DNA from: Cymodocea nodosa
Taxonomy: Eukaryota > Streptophyta > Magnoliopsida > Alismatales > Cymodoceaceae
Direction of reading: 5' to 3'
Assembly (NCBI GenBank): GCA_036874045.1
Contig: CM072335.1
Coordinates: 1,942,001 to 2,006,000, forward strand
DNA length: 64,000 nt
The position numbers and the translations under genes are program-made. Below, one piece after another: positions 49,063-62,500 of this stretch. Numbering within the stretch: the first letter of the stretch is position 1; each line of letters begins with the position of its first letter. Below the pieces are notes generated by a model. It did not search any database. It was not told the origin of the DNA and saw nothing but the letters and a program-made list of their open reading frames with translations.

Positions 49063-52000
49063 TTAGATAGATATGCTATTAGGAATCCCTTTCCCAGTTA
49101 GCCCGCCTACACCTGTTTGATCTGATGTGTTCGGAAAAAGCAAGGTGTAAGGCATCTTTACAGGACCATTCCGATTCTTCAATTGCTCATCCTGGTTCAT
49201 ATCCATGATCCTCTTTTCGATCTCAATAAGTTCCTTCCTGAACCTTTCAAATGCTTCAAGTGCCTTACGGTCGGTTGTCCACTCTATTGTGTCCCGTTGG
49301 CCAAGGTAAACCTCATCCGAGGAATGCTTGGACAATATCTCTATCAGTGAAATGCCAAGGATGGCTTGAAGCTGACCAGTGATGGTTTGCAAGAAGACCT
49401 TGTCTGGGTTCCTGCGAAGCTCAACAAACTCCAGCGTACGTGGTTGAGGCATGAACCTTCGGCTTATCGTTGGTCGGTTGGGTAGGTATCCTGCATAAGG
49501 ATATTGCCCAAAATTGACAGCAGCATGGAGAGCTGAGGCAACCCATATTATGGTGGTGCATGTTTGCGTAAGGTCATGAATGGTGTGCATTTTAGGCCAC
49601 CAGGTCTCGTCCTTCTTGTCTCCATGGCCAACTTCTCGAATTTCCTTCCACCAAGCTTGGAGTTCCTTGTCATTCACAACCATGTCATCCGTTGTGTAGT
49701 AGATTCTGCAATACTCCTGCACCCATTTCTCAATCGCATACCATATGGAGAGACCATCGTTGGCAAAAGGGTAGTCCTTGATCAGTAGTCGAATTGAACT
49801 GGGGTTGTCTGCATCCTGGACAGCAATTCCTCTACACAAGAAGAAGAGTATGGTGTGAGTTGAAGCATGGCCCTCTGATTTTAATAGAGATTCATATACC
49901 ATCATCAGTACTATGTTGTGATATACCTCTTTAGCAGATCAGCAGGGAGTCCTTGCTCGGTAAATTTCCAGTTTCTGTACACCATTGAAGACATTTCCAA
50001 CGCATATTTATCAGCGAAGACTGTTTTCTCGAACAGGCCTCCAGCATTGATGAGGATCTGCCGAGCAAGGGCATTGATGTTCATCGTATCACGATAATGC
50101 GGAATTAGAAGCTTGTTAATTGGATGAATAACACTGAGTTGCCGGTGCGTGGCTATAACAAATGGCTCCATCGATGCATGAGTATTCAACCTATGCAGAA
50201 AATGGTATCACACATCATAGTATACTTACCTTTTCTAATGAAACTTTTGTGCTATCACTTACATATGCTGCTCAAATTTCCTTATTTCTGAACACCGTAC
50301 AATTTTGCAGACAGACCATTACTTGGAATAAAATGCAAATGATAACATTGTATATAAAATATGGTCTTGGTGGTCACGCAACATCAATCCAAAAACAATA
50401 TAATGAGGTCCACTCTATAGAAAATAGAAATCTTTTGATTCTAGAGAAATCCTAGACTTCTCATGTAATTCAAGCAACTTAAAAATTTTCTATCTTGGCA
50501 TTTTTAGGAGTCCAACTTAAATTCTATATTCCTCCAGTTATACCTATAGGCAGTGCTCGCAAGCCATCGAGTAGAGGTGAGTGCAAGGGAGACCAGGTGA
50601 GAGCAAGTGTTGTGGGTTTTCTTGTATTGTAATAGTGGTTGTTAAGATGTATAGGTTGTGTAAACATATTGCATTTTAGAGCATAGAGTGTGTAGAAAAT
50701 CAATATATTATAATATTTTATTTCATCAATTTTATCAAGTCTACATAATTTATATATGCTACAAAAATTATTTCCCACTAGATTATCTCCTATACGCCTT
50801 CCCAAGTGAAATTGGCATAATGGTATTTGCATCATAGAATTTATGCGAAAAGATCCCGAAGGACATGAACACAAAAAAGGCTTTCATAAGGACAGTATAG
50901 CAGATTTAATGTGAACCAAGAAACCATACGAAAGAATATATTATAAACATTAAATACAAATTCATAGCCATTTAAAAGTTTCTTCAGGATCATCATAGAA
51001 AGAAAATTCAGAAATTTAATTTAGTAATACCAATTCACTACACATGATGTCTGTTTTTGTTAACTCATATCCCTAAATAATACAATCGTAAATAACTCAT
51101 TACCCCTGCAATGTTGACATTTAAATTAATCTACTCAATACCGTTCTGCAAACAAAGCACAACAATATTTTTTCTTGTTGTATGAAGAATTAGACGGTGG
51201 ATCTTACCAGTGACTGATAAGTTGATGGTAGCCAGAGTCGTTAACAGCAACATAAGCCTTTGCCAATTCCCATAGTGAACCCCTAGTCCCATACTTTGCA
51301 GGCGTGAATACTTTGCTGATGGCACCATGGCTTTCCCCATCTGGATGTGGCAAGCTCAGTTCAATGGCCAATGGTTTTAAAGTTCCATCTTCTTTCAGGA
51401 ATAAGATAGTTCTGGAAGCGTATACTTTGTTTGATGTGGAGTTTATTCGCGTCAAATAAGGCATTAGGATGTCATGGTAATCCAAGATGAAGAGCCTGTT
51501 GTTGTTTATGGCCTGTAAGGGATGCACGAAATTTACAAACAAGCATGCACTAGCTAACAATGTTTTACAATAAAGTAAAGGCTTCAAACATAGAAGGATG
51601 CAAATTTCACCTGTTCAACTGTTAGCCCCTCTAATCTTCTAAGAATATGTGCTTGAGTTATGGAGCTATGCTGTTGTCCATACTTAAGGGGATCAAGCTT
51701 ACTAACAGGGGGAAATTCCTGTATGCCAATATTAGTGGATATGAAAATTTCATTTTACCATGTGTGGAATTCTTGAAGTAAATAGAGAAATTTTGAAGCC
51801 TCTCATACTTTTAAGCAGCTGATCATGACCGGGTTAACACCTGCAAGCATTTCTCGCCCGAATTCCTCATCCGTCCTCCAAGCAGATCTATCGGCTGTGG
51901 TTTGAAAATGCAAGTATCACAAGGAAGGAAGAAATCGAATGACTGACATATACGTAGAAGCGTACAATATTGGAAAGAAAAAGAAAACGAAATCACCAGC

Positions 52001-53549
52001 ATTCTGGTTGGTACCTTGGATGACCTGGGGCATGGGAAGCTTGAGAAGTGGTGTGCCATCCATCCGAACCAGTTCCCTTATCAGCTCAAAAGGGATCAAG
52101 TCCTTGATTCCCTCTGGCACTGTACTTTCAGGCATCTGAAGGCCCTGTTCGTAAAGTTTCATGATGTCCTGGAACGAGTCGAACTCCCCCGGTGACTTGT
52201 CAAAGAAAGTGTGCAGGAGTGGAACAAAAGACTGCGCCAACGCCTTGAGAGCATACGCCAGGAAGTCAGACATCTTCAGATGCCCGAACCGTTCATCACG
52301 AGGAACGTAGATGTTCAAGCTCAGGAGAGGTAGTCTACTCTCGGTATTGGGATCTGCAAAAGCATCGATCATGAATATAATAGAGGTAGAAAGCGTTGCA
52401 GAACAGAAACTGGGTAGGAACAACTAGCATTTAATCATGCATGGTTGAAGACGAAAAGAAGGCATGTTTTCTCCATTTCCCACATACAACACATCACAAG
52501 AAGAAGAAGAAGAAGAAGAGACCTGATCTGGTGGGTGGTCGGTTGGTGCGACCCCTCCTGGGATAGGGGTAGTGCTCGGATCCGCCGAGCACCGGGCGAG
52601 AGTGGTCCGGGCCGTCATCGGGGCTGCCGAGGTCGTTGTAGTAGGCGTAGCCGTAGACTCTGTCCCACTCCTCCAGCTGCCTTGTGACGTCGTCTCCCCT
52701 CAGGTGGAGCAGCTCCTCCTCCCTGTACCGCCTCAATGGTTCTGGTGTTTCACAAGGCAGGTATGGCTGTTTTCCGGCAAATCAAACAGCCCACCAGGTA
52801 GTAATTAGTCGGATTACCGAATACAAATTACCTAATAAAGGGAAAAGGTACGGAATATATATGTATACTTACGAGGTTGGCGAAGAAGACGCGATCGTAG
52901 GAATACTTGCCGGTGGGGTAAACCCACGAGTTGCAGGCGAAGTGGATCGTCGTCGTCGTTTCTGTCGTCGTTGGGATGTCGTGGAGTGTAAGCGACCTGA
53001 GGTGGAACTCGCTGTGGTGATTGTTCCTGACGATGACCGCTCCTGGTGTGCCGAGCACGGCTGCGTCCCACTCGAAGGTAACCTCGAACACGGACTCCCC
53101 CTCCTTCACCTGTACGGCATCGTCGGTGGTCTCCTCCAATCCCTTGGTCATGTAGGACTCCTTCCCCATCTTCCCCTTTCCACCCAAGTCTACCACGCAT
53201 TTATAAATAATTAAGATCATGGAACTCGTAGTTACCCGACGATCGAGCACATACGTATGCGTACACCAACGTGCATGGTAATAAAAAGTTAACATGCATG
53301 CATGGTCGGTGTTAATTATACCGTGCGTGCGTACTTACTTTGGTCGCCAACCGTGGCACTGACGAGCTGAAACGAAACCTTTCGTCCGAGCAACTCGCCG
53401 ACTCGGTCGATCTCGTACGACGACAGCGGGTTGAAATCAAGAACGGATTTTTCAACGAGCACGACGACCCCTTTGACGGTCGACGGGGGACGGGAGTCGG
53501 GTCGGGCGTGGCCCGTGACGCGGCCGACGAGTTGGTGCAGGGCCTCCAT
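49063..53549 (-). CDS. LOX1: Linoleate 9S-lipoxygenase, cytosolic type 1, 9 exons
   Basis: The enzyme adds oxygen to linoleic and linolenic acid at C-9, the first step of the 9-oxylipin branch. Nine exons (53549-53339, 53189-52873, 52766-52523, 52353-52015, 51894-51809, 51718-51611, 51512-51208, 50190-49927, 49831-49063) join in phase to 880 aa, the normal length. The N-terminal PLAT/LH2 part covers about 1-165; no transit peptide is seen. Iron ligands by family alignment are H536, H541, H727, N731 and the terminal I880 (tail GIPNSISI). The motif H531-x4-H536-x4-H541 is intact. T593-V594 at the site that steers position of attack fits 9-LOX rather than 13-LOX. A579 is the Ala expected for S stereochemistry, and R744 is the substrate-carboxylate Arg. 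Exons 1-4 are GC-rich and exons 5-9 are AT-rich. No defect was found. Confidence 0.96.
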
Positions 53550-53668
53550 TGCTCTCTGGAGCAGAGGACATGATCGGCCGAGGTGACGGCAAAACATGAT
53601 GAACGGGTTATGAGTGTAGTAACGTGTATGATGATCAGGGTGGGAAGACATAATCGTACGAACGTTAC

Positions 53669-53680
53669 TTATATATATAT
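53669..53680 (-). promoter_or_regulatory. TATA box of lipoxygenase gene
   Basis: On the minus strand ATATATATATAA lies about 120 bp upstream of the start codon, implying a leader of around 90 nt. This is the best-placed TATA motif for the gene. A second, weaker AT-rich stretch lies near 53720. Confidence 0.5.
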
Positions 53681-54469
53681 TATCGGGAGTGCAAAGAACA
53701 TGAACCAAGCAAGGGCTCTTATATATTTTTTCTAGTTGTAGAGCGGAAAAATTAAAAAAATCCTTTGTTCTACGTTCCTTGCTTTGCATGCCAACACTAG
53801 GCATCATTCTTTTCTTGCACAAGTCCACCCCTGAGAAGATGTTTGAGAATATATGCAAAATCCAAAAATCATATCTACTTGACAAAAATTAAGTGCCCCA
53901 TGCTTGTATAAGTGGATGCAAGTTTGGTCTTTAATTGTGTTGTTAATTTCGAAACAAGCTTGATCATCTTCTCGGATCACAACCGCGCTACATCTGCAGT
54001 AGTCCTGGGAATTAATAACTATTTCTTCGTCTCTACAATCCAAAAATATTTTTTTCTAATTAATACACCAAGTTTAGCAAATTATTTTATCCGCGTGTAC
54101 GGGTGTGGTCGGTATATATTAATAAATTCCAAGTAATATTCATGTGTGGGTGAACGGTTGAAGCCAACTTCCTTGCGAATAAATAACATTTCACCACGTG
54201 GTGGATGATGTTCCCACATGCTGGGATGCGATCAAGCCACGTGTACATGTGCTTTTGTTCTCGACGAAGGTGAGGAGACATCGGTCTCTGTGTAATTAAA
54301 AAAAGAAAAAAGCTAGAGCTCGCGGACACCCATTAAATGAAGCAATTCCTTTCTTTTTTTTTAAATGAAAAGAAGTATAGATTAAAGATAATAAACTTAA
54401 AAACTTGGAAATGATTTTTACCATTAACAACAGGCCATGAAAAAGCTTTACCTTTGTAAGGTGATAATG

Positions 54470-55640
54470 ATTTAGAATAGCATGATTTGAAAGAGAAGAG
54501 ACTAGACTACCAGCGTTTATAAGGTTCCAAGATTTTAGCACCAGGGTTGTTTGTTAGTCTAATGGAATCCACAATAGAAAGGAAATCTTTAGTAGAGTAT
54601 CTCAAATTTGCTTGATACAAAAGAGATATAATTCTAGAAGTAATATCCGGGAACACACATTTAAGGACTTCATTGGTTTTCCCAAAAGAACGTAGACTTT
54701 TCATCACCTATACATATTAAAAGAGTAAAAAGTTGGAGAAGGAAGGAAATATAACTTTACCAAGCATTGTTTGGTTAAGGTTTTACCCAGTAAGGATTTG
54801 TTTCCCCGAAATTTGGTTTTTATAACATCACTCCAAAGAGGTTGGTCAGTGCCATGAAGAAGCTTTCAAATCAATTTGCCCTTTAGGGATTTTGAGAAAA
54901 CCTTAAGATTAAATCTTCTGGGTCTACACACCCCAAAGGAAAGGAAGTGCTTTCTAAGCTTGTTAATGGAAAGTTTTCACACTAGCAGGGGAATATAAGA
55001 CTGATAGATGAGAGAACAAAAAGTCTACCCCTCAGACAAAGACAATTTTCTCTCCAACCATCTAATCTAATCTAATCTAATCTAATCTAATCTGGAAGGG
55101 AGTTTATCTGAAATAGAAAGCAATCATTAAAGTTGACCTTTCTTGAAATGCAAGGGAAGTCCAGGATAAGCAGTTGGAAGTTCTTTCGTATTACAACCCA
55201 AGACATTGCAAAATTGAACTAAATCATTATTACAGACAGTTAAACCTGTGATGGAAGAAGATTTACGGAAGTTAACCTTCAGACCTAATAAGATTCTGAA
55301 TATCTGCAGTGGAAGGTTTAAGAAGAATTAAGATATCATTAGCAAAATGTAAATTAAGGATAGTCAGGTCTTTCGAGAAAATTTCAATACCATCGATACA
55401 GCTGTTGTCGTCAAGTCTCAACTTAAGCATCTTATCTAAAAAGGAAACCGAAGATCTCGTTAAGGAGAATTGAGAAGTTGACAGTTTGAATAGATATTTT
55501 AATCCGAGGTCCTTGAGGCAATAAATAGAAAAGGTCAATTAACATCATCAAATATTTTTCCAAAACCAAGCTAACGAAGCAATTCTTTAAAAAACAATAA
55601 AACTGGAAAGAGAAGCACGTAGTACAGAACGGCAGTGGCA
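54470..55640 (-). mobile_element. LINE remnant (RT to C-terminal part), decayed
   Basis: The minus-strand frame at 55538-55272 contains LNLHFANDILILLKPS, a reverse transcriptase catalytic box with Asn in place of one Asp. It is preceded by RSSVSFLDKMLKLRLD-type sequence. Downstream, near 54880-54760, a frame reads LLHGTDQPLWSDVIKTKF, like the conserved region before the zinc-binding end of plant LINE ORF2. Frames are broken repeatedly. A (TCTAA)n microsatellite at 55061-55093 interrupts it. It lies between the divergent lipoxygenase and KMS1-like genes. Confidence 0.7.
55061..55093. repeat. (TCTAA)n microsatellite
   Basis: About 6.6 perfect copies of a 5-bp unit within the LINE remnant. Confidence 0.93.
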
Positions 55641-56576
55641 TCTCTTGCTCAAGTTGGTTACGCCACCGATTTATTTTATTGGCTGTACAACGAAATCTTC
55701 CTAAAAATTACTTATTTTAGTACTATTTTCACTTGACTTCAAAGTTTAGACGAAATCTAATAATTTTAATACTTTAATGCTAATACGATCTCACGTGACA
55801 AACATACAATGAGAATGACGTCATCTGTTACTTCTTCTACATCTACGACAGCAATAGTTTGTGTTCTAACATTGTTTTAAGGTTGATCAAGCTTTCGTTC
55901 GGTACAATACTTATATTAAAATTATTTAGAGTACAGTTCCGTCACTGATCTTTACTTCAAACCACATATCATGTATGCAATGAGAAAAAATTTACTCATG
56001 TAATTTTAAAATAATTTTATTTAATGGAAATCTACGATTTAAATTAGTTAGTTAAAATAAAAAATATATATATTAAGAAGGCACATTAAAAAAAATAAGA
56101 AAGAAAAGATGAAAAAAATGTAATCAGAAAATTGTGAATTACAAAAAATATTACCATTAGAAATGATATTTATATTTTATAATTTGTTCAGTACCATAAA
56201 AGTGTCAGCTGTCGTGTGGACCTATCTATAAATATTCCATCGGGAGCGCGTCCGCGTTCCCATCCTTTCGCTTCTGGCTCTCCACCACCGCCGACGGCGA
56301 CAGAAGTTTCTCCACGTCACCGGGTAAGGGAGAGGAGAAAAAACCAACTCCTCACTTTTCACGTTTCTTCTTCCTTTCCCTCCGGCCTCCTCCCTCACAC
56401 GTGGAGAAATGCAGGTGTTCGAGTAGATCTCGAAGAAGACCAAGTACCCTTCTCGCCTTCTGTCGCTGGTTTCCGTCCCGCGTCCTTTTCGCACACCGGG
56501 GCCTTCGGTTTCCATGCTTTAAGATTAGAAAGACGCTGGTTTGGGATTTGGGTTTTTTGCTGGGGGGACTTGGGAG
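55641..56576. other. KMS1-like promoter and leader region
   Basis: AT-rich up to about 56200, then GC-rich leader sequence of the plus-strand KMS1-like gene. No other gene seen. Confidence 0.5.
56227..56234 (+). promoter_or_regulatory. KMS1: TATA box of KMS1-like gene
   Basis: TATAAATA lies at the border between AT-rich spacer and GC-rich leader, about 350 bp before the start codon, implying a leader of around 320 nt. Confidence 0.5.
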
Positions 56577-59500
56577 ATGGGATATTGTGTGCCGGAGAAG
56601 CCGTCTCCATCGTCGTCCTTTGGTGGTGGCGGTGATGAGAATGAGATTAAGAGATTGATTTCAGGTGATTTGTCCAGGGATTTTTGGTTCTATAATTCCC
56701 GTAGTGTTTTTTCCGGTTCTGTTTTGCTTGGCTGTTTGGAGATGTGTCGATGTTTTCATTTTGTGGCATGGTTTTTTTCTTTTGTTTTGGTGGTGGTTGG
56801 AAGATTTTGGGAAGCGGGGAGAATCGTTGTGGATGGTTGACGAGACAATGAAGAGGGCCTTACGTTTATTGTTCAATTTACGGCTGAGAAAGGAAAACGC
56901 AATTAGAATTTCTAACAATGAACCAATCCTATGGTATTCATGTTTCTTACCTTTTTCGTTGAGAATAAATATATGAACACTGTTAGTTTAATGGCTATTA
57001 CATTTGATTTGTTATATTGCTGCACTAGAAATGCATGGGAGAAGTCATCTATGGCGGTGGTAGGGGGGGACGTTATCATCAGCTATATTTAAAACAGAAG
57101 TATTACTAGCTGTATGGCCCCCATCAATCCATCAACCAGCGTTCAGTACACAATAAAATCTATTTCAACTTGTTTTATCCAATAATTTGCAAAAAAAAAA
57201 AAAAAAACTTAATTTATCCAACCCTCGGGTGATGTGGTGTACCTGAGTGGTTGGGATCTTTTTCCACCACCACCTTTGGGTGTGTCCTGTAGATCTCAAA
57301 CCTGTATTGAAAATTGCAGCTGGAACCACTGAGCCATTTTGCTTTTCCTAACAAAACTTTAATTTATCCAACAGTTTTCCCATTAGTTTATGCTGTAGAA
57401 TATGAGGTCTTCCCGTTGAAGAACTGCAGGTAAAAAACAACTGCAGGAATCAAGCTTTCTGCAGTAGTATCTTAAATGAACTAAAAGCTAATTCAAAATT
57501 TCCTTACTTTGTCTGCTGATCGTTGGAGTGGATTTTTCGTGCCTCTGGTCTCATACGCTGGAGATTTATTTACACTCTACGGTTTTGAATTATTTTGTAC
57601 TGGACTTGTATCTGGCTTTCAAACCCAGCAACGATAACACATTTTTTCATTCTGAAGATGAATTTTGAAATTCCCAACACATAGGGGTTTTATTGACATC
57701 ACCATTGACCTTCCACATAACGTCCTTCTTTAAGTAAAATGATGTTCATCTGATTTTCTTATAAAAAGACGTCAAAATGTTGTGTTCTGAGGGCCATATT
57801 GGTGCATGCAAACTGATTCAATTTATATTTTTTTTGGGTAAAGAAAGCATTGACATGGATGCCTTTTATCTTGGTTCATCGTGAATTTATATTGCCATCC
57901 TCTTCCCAATTGATACTGGGTATTTTCTAAGCACCTTAGGCTTCCCTTAATATCATTTACCTATCATTTTCTTTAATTGCATGATATCTCAATTTATGTA
58001 TAAAAGTTTTTGCATTTGCAGTTTAACGGTAATGAGGTTATTATGGTTGTACAGATATTCGTGATGGGCATCAACAGGATCTTGAGAATCTGACACTTAC
58101 AACACAACCCTTCAAAACATTGTGCCTATTCATCTTGTCAGCTTCAACCTATTTGCAGCATTCACTTTCATATTTTCTAAAGAGAGGCGGTTGGCTTTTT
58201 ATGTTAAGTATCTTGATTGTAATTTTGGGGTTGCTCCTTCTTGTTGTAGATGGTCCTCATGAAAAGGTATTCAACTGTTTCTATCTTTTTGTAGGTTTAC
58301 CATTCTCTTAAACATATTTATAAGAAAATCTCCATTTGAATTTCAAGGAGACGTGGAGATGAAATATCATCTCTTCAATGCATGAATGAGCTAGTTGAAT
58401 AATTAAAAAGGAATCACCTTTGCATCATTCAGTCATGCAAGGGATATGCGCTATAGCCAGTGATGATCATGGTGAGCTTGGTTCAGCTCCAAGAACACAC
58501 GGAAACTAATGTATCATGGATGTATAAATAAATATCAACAAATGTTGAAATTATTACTGAAATGAATCTATGCTTTGGTGAATGGGAGTTTATTGATATC
58601 CCAACTATTTTAGATAATTTGTCTTTCTATTCACTAGAAAAACAAAAAGAATCATCAACGCCCAATCCTTACTTTAAAAGGATCACCCAATGGCAAGAAC
58701 CTGTATAGGATGCCTGTCTCCCTTGCCCTATTAAGGATTTGCTTGCATTTAAATGGGTTTAGTTCTCTATATTCTTATTGTTGTCTCTGATGGGGCCTAG
58801 AATACCCAATATTTTCTTCTTAAAGGAACGAGAAAACCCAATAGGAAGTGCTTGGTCAATTTCTTCTTTGCCCCTAGTGGCCTATCAGGCAGTTTGTTGT
58901 TGTTAAATCTTAAAAGTCTGAACAATGTTCTTCCTCGTTACTATTTATCTGTTGGGGCCTCCTCTGATTTCTCGTGATTGAATCTCTCATAGCTTCAGCA
59001 CACACTCTTTTCTGCCTGCTGAGGACAAAATGGACCAAACAGTCAGCCCCTAAGCTAAACCTGAAAGCAAAAAGTAAGATACTAAAGTCATTGTTTTTGG
59101 CTCTCATCCAATAAGAGGTGGTAGCTATCGAGAGTTGCACTCTCCTATGAAAGGAGGAAGGTTTCATGCCTAAGCTTATAACTTCAAATGAAGGATGAAG
59201 GCCCTAGACTTCTAGTCAAAGTACTCTATTTAACCCCCTTGTTCGAATCCTACTCAATTAGTCAAAATCATGCTCTGTGATGCTCGTAACCCATTAAAGA
59301 ACCTCTACCAAAAGATGAGGGTCCTTCTAGGGTTGATATCTACCTTTGTTATGAAATGACATTTATGTTTTGATAATGCAAAAATCTATGTAAAAAAATT
59401 ATGTATTTCACAAATGTAGATGAAGATGAAGAGTTAAGAAGACAATTTGTAGTAAAGCAAAAGTAAAGTCGAGCAGAAAAAGTTCGGAAGATTATTTAGA

Positions 59501-62500
59501 TTGGACGGTAACATAAGAGGATAAATATTCATAAAACCATTAATAGACGGTAAGTTACTGTGAAGAATAGAATGTCGGATGCATTAGATCTAACACATCT
59601 GCTATCTATCAAATGCTTGTATTTCAGGTAGACTTGTGCACAAACACAACAGAGTAAATTTGTTGAATTTAGATAAACTTATCTATCTAAATTCAACAAA
59701 TTTAAGAGAAACTTATGCACAAACAGAATAGAGTAAGTTTGTGGAGTTTACTCAAATTAAGTATATAGTGCATAAACATAATGGTGTAAGTTTGTGAAAT
59801 TTACCAAAACTTAATGAACCTAGAAAAGTCAATGTACAAATACAATGAAGTAAGTTCGTGAAGTTTAGTCAAATACACTAGACTGAGAATATATATAGAA
59901 TTAGGAAGTATAAACCTAATGGAATAAGTTTGTAAGGTTTACACAAATACAATGAAGGGCTTGTAATGTTCATGTAAACTCAACGGAATAAATTCGTTGT
60001 ATTTACTTTAAGATGTCATTGACTGAAAAGGACAAATTTAAACGTAACAGAGTAAGTTCGTTATATTTGAACAAACCCTATAGATATGTTACATCTTAGT
60101 TAGTCAAAGATTATTTCTGCAGATTCAGTTGATCTTTGGAGTAATAGATCCTTAATATTTTTTGGATTGTTAATTTCAACAAGGACTATAGGATTGACAC
60201 TTTTGGAGAAGAGAATAACGTTGGATGTACAAATATAAAAATAACAAGATTTCTCATCAAGATATCAAGAGAGTAAATACAAAAGGCTAGAAATACACAA
60301 GCAAAAGTTCTTAGCACAAAATAGAGAAAATTGTTAGAGCTTCAACTCAAATTGATGAAGATCAGAAGCTCAAAAATCAAGCATCATCAAAGCTCTCGTT
60401 ACACGTTAACTCTAATTGAAAAGATCATTGTTGATTCACAACTTTGACCTCAAAGGTTCAATTGTGAATGGTTGGTTGGAGATTCGACCTGAAATTTCTA
60501 TAAATGTTGTTGATTCTTGTTTCAATCTCAAAACAAGTGTTATAAGTTGGAAAGTTAGTGAAACTCAAGTTGAATTTAGAGGTGGAGTAGTTAGTGGTGA
60601 ACCACCTAAAAATTTCTTTATATTTTTGTTTGTTAATTTTCTTCTTGTGATGCGTACTATCATTTATTCTATTGTAATTACTGAATTTTAATTGCTTGTA
60701 AATTATATCTAAAAATTGACTAGAAAAAACTCATATCACCATTCAACTCTCTTCTAGTGAACCTTACGATCCTAACATGTATACTTAAGTAAGATCAGTT
60801 TGGTAGTATTCTTATGTCCTTGCAGCATTGGTTGGACTTTTTTATTATCATTGGAGTGTGTCTTACAAATCTTCTTTTGAGTACTTTTTATTTCAAGCTT
60901 TTTTGGAATTCTACAATATTTTTGGTTGTTATGCAGCATGTTCGGGAGTTTCTGCATTATTTCAGTTTTGTGGTTTGGTGGACTGGACTTGGTGTTGCAT
61001 CATCAATTGGACTAGGTAAGAGAAAGTTTATTTAGATATATAATTGATTTCTTCTCAGTATTTATACTTTTATTATATTTTTCCATAACTGCTTGGCATT
61101 TTTAGCAACTTATTTTATCTGTTTTCCCATGCTTAGTTAATTTTGCACTCTTGGTTCAGCTGAATCATGTATCCACATTACTTGACTAAATCCATTGCTG
61201 TTTTCTCAGGTTCTGGTTTGCACACGTTTGTGATGTATCTTGGTCCACACATTGCACTGTTCACCGTAAAAGCTGTACAATGTGGTCGAGTTGATCTAAA
61301 ATCAGCACCATACGACACCATACAATTAAAAAGAGATCCTTCATGGCTTGGAAAGGAATGCTCTGAGTTTGAGCCGTCAACATTCTCATCTCATCCTGCT
61401 TCCTCAGTTGGAGTTACACTAAGTAGCATACTCCCTCAGATCCAGCTAGAGGCTGTTCTATGGGGTGTTGGAACTGCCCTTGGGGAGCTTCCTCCATATT
61501 TCATCTCAAGAGCAGGTTTCCTTTTTCACCTTGGAGAATTTCTCATTCCCCTCTTTTCTTTTGCATGCATAACAAGGGTAATTCATGAAAAGGGTTGGAG
61601 ATGAGTCTTTGTCCAACATGAGCTTGTTCGACTGTGTGACTTGGTTTCAATCTTAGAAATAGCCTCCTCAGGTACAGAGGTAAAATTGCGTATAGAGTGG
61701 ACCCTCCATAGACAAAGCATAGGTCAGAAGCTTGTGCATTGTTGTGCCCACAAAAAAGTTGTGGCCCGTTCTGACACATGATTATAGTTTTGTGGCTTAA
61801 ACATTTATGATGTGATCTCTGGATGAATGCTATTTAGTATTCTACATTATGGTTTTGAGTTAGTTGTTTTCACCTACTAATTTGTCTTGTTTTGCATTTC
61901 CATTTGAAGACAATTTTATAGTTTGGTATTATCTGAGGAAGTGGATTCTCTTCATCCCGATAAAAGTTGCTTATGCTTATCTTGAGCCATATGTTTGGTT
62001 CATTCTTCGGTAAAATACTAAACCATTGCCATCTCGTGTGCTTCATTGCAGCAAGCATGTCAGGGAGAAAGATAGATGTCATGGATGAACTTGATGATGA
62101 CTCTTCTCAGAATAATGGAATTATTTCAGATTTGCTAGCTCGAACTAAACATTGGCTCCTTACCCATTCACGACATTTGAACTTCTTTACAATTTTATTA
62201 CTTGCTTCGGTCAGTTAAGCTCTTACTTCCATGACATTTTTTATCTTGTTTCACTGTAAAGGATCTTCTTAAAATGACTGATTAAAATCAATTTAGTCCC
62301 TGGATGATGTTAATATTTTCAGATTGCAATGAAAATTTTATTTTAGTGTAAGGAACCGACGTGAATGTTATGAGGAACATCATTGCTCTTTTGTGAAATG
62401 GTATGATTTCCACGCCACATTGAAAAGTAAACTTGAGGCTGTGGTAGTACAAGATGAAAAGGAAAATTGTCAAACAAAAGGCATCCTTTTATCTGAGCCT

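Noticed and set aside
57235..57350. Possible SINE-like head (ACCTGAGTGGTTGGGATC) in KMS1-like intron 1
   Set aside because: No B box at the right distance and no tail; similarity is too weak to call.
59190..59275. tRNA-like stretch with GTTCGAATCC in KMS1-like intron 2
   Set aside because: The B-box-like motif is present but no acceptor stem or anticodon arm pairs convincingly; at most a decayed tRNA or SINE relic.
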